DNA from: Candidatus Gerdarchaeota archaeon
GTDB taxonomy: Archaea > Asgardarchaeota > Heimdallarchaeia > JABLTI01
DNA: 7,036 bases
Direction: 5' to 3'
Assembly (NCBI GenBank): GCA_016839405.1
Contig: JAEOUJ010000037.1
Coordinates: forward strand, 1-7,036
Part shown: piece by piece, positions 6,634 to 7,036 of the stretch
Layout: each line of letters starts with the position of its first letter
Position numbering within the stretch: position 1 is the first letter of the stretch
The notes under the pieces: model-generated
Database searches by the model: none
Told to the model about the DNA's origin: nothing
What the model saw: only the letters and a program-made list of their open reading frames with translations
Made by a program: the position numbers and the translations under genes

Positions 6634-6650
6634 AGTTTAGTAAATAAACT
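6634..6650. promoter_or_regulatory. pepD TATA box inside a 17-base dyad
   Basis: On the minus strand TTTATTTA (6648-6641) is centred about 30 bases before the pepD ATG, predicting a start site near 6618 and a leader of only a few bases. It lies within a perfect dyad, AGTTTA (6634-6639) and TAAACT (6645-6650) with a 5-base spacer. A repressor binding there would block TBP. The dyad is AT-rich and could be coincidental. Confidence 0.4.
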
Positions 6651-6727
6651 ATAGTAAAAAAGTTTCTCCCTAGATTTTTTAAAATTCCTTTGCCAAATAA
6701 ATCGTTATTACGTAAAGAATTATTTAG

Positions 6728-6735
6728 TATATAAT
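6728..6735 (+). promoter_or_regulatory. TATA box for the right-edge membrane protein gene
   Basis: TATATAAT is centred about 29 bases before the TTG at 6761, which predicts transcription starting at or within a few bases of that codon. This is typical of leaderless archaeal genes and supports TTG 6761 as the start. Confidence 0.5.
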
Positions 6736-6760
6736 TTAAATTTCTTAATTGTGCATTTTA

Positions 6761-7036
6761 TTGACTGAATATAAAGAAATACCATTAGAAGATACAATTG
6801 ATGAGGATTCTGAATCAAATTCTGAAGAGAGGATAGTAAAACGTTCTCGATTATTATCTAGTGCTCTTTATAAAAGATTAGGAATTGTAATTCTAACATT
6901 AAGTGGAATTATATTACCTTTAGTTATCCTATCATTTTTCTTTAATGCTGGCCAACCTGATGAAATTGCATTAAGAATTGAACAAATAACTGGTTTTGTT
7001 TTATTCGGTTTAGCATTAATTGTTGGTATATCTTTA
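6761..7036 (+). CDS. Two-helix (or more) membrane protein, C-terminus off the right edge
   Basis: The frame is open for 92 codons to the window edge. Residues 1-25 are polar and acidic (EDTIDEDSESNSEER), followed by a basic stretch IVKRSRLLSSALYKR (25-39). The first membrane segment is about 40-61 (LGIVILTLSGIILPLVILSF) and a second begins about 76 (ITGFVLFGLALIVGISL); they are joined by a short polar loop, NAGQPDEIALRIEQ. Basic residues before the first helix suggest a cytoplasmic N-terminus. I do not recognise a family. TTG 6761 is chosen from the TATA position; TTG 6749 is the other in-frame option, just after a stop. It is divergent from pepD and shares its upstream region. Confidence 0.6.
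   Translation, partial: MTEYKEIPLEDTIDEDSESNSEERIVKRSRLLSSALYKRLGIVILTLSGIILPLVILSFFFNAGQPDEIALRIEQITGFVLFGLALIVGISL

Noticed and set aside
1..7036. CRISPR array, tRNA/rRNA, insertion sequence or attachment site
   Set aside because: I saw no regularly spaced repeats, cloverleaf, transposase or long terminal repeats by eye on either strand; a covariance-model scan would be the firm test.

Overview
The window is AT-rich, tightly packed chromosomal DNA. The signals around its genes look archaeal more than bacterial: TATA-like boxes sit about 26-30 bases before several start codons with almost no leader, GTG and TTG starts are common, some genes have GGAG ribosome-binding sites, and oligo-T runs follow genes. 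Together with a GIFT-type domain (the GldG/IFT52 class) and a short unclassified membrane protein, this suggests an archaeon, possibly of the Asgard (Promethearchaeota) group. No rRNA, tRNA or marker gene is present, so the lineage is an inference of low to moderate confidence.

Layout from left to right: (1) a minus-strand GIFT-like domain protein that runs off the left edge; (2) a divergent intergenic region; (3) a plus-strand pair, a class I SAM-dependent methyltransferase followed by an FGGY-family sugar/polyol kinase with a glycerol-kinase-type active site; (4) a convergent junction where a perfect hairpin reaches into both stop codons; (5) a minus-strand series, in transcription order PepD-type aminoacyl-histidine dipeptidase, DapA/NAL-superfamily aldolase and alpha/beta hydrolase, each separated by about 110-130 bases and so possibly transcribed separately; (6) a second divergent region; (7) the start of a plus-strand two-helix membrane protein that runs off the right edge.

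Functionally this is mostly accessory catabolism: phosphorylation of glycerol or a related polyol, hydrolysis of Xaa-His-type dipeptides, Schiff-base chemistry on a 2-oxo acid, and an esterase-like hydrolase. Only the methyltransferase-kinase pair is arranged like an operon. I see no CRISPR array, mobile element, toxin-antitoxin pair or defence system, and no clear multi-gene novel system. The most unusual item is the aldolase, which keeps the Schiff-base lysine but appears to have lost the whole Thr/Tyr/Tyr proton-relay triad of its superfamily. Other points of interest are a hairpin covering that gene's ribosome-binding site, a dyad over the pepD TATA box and the shared stop-codon hairpin.
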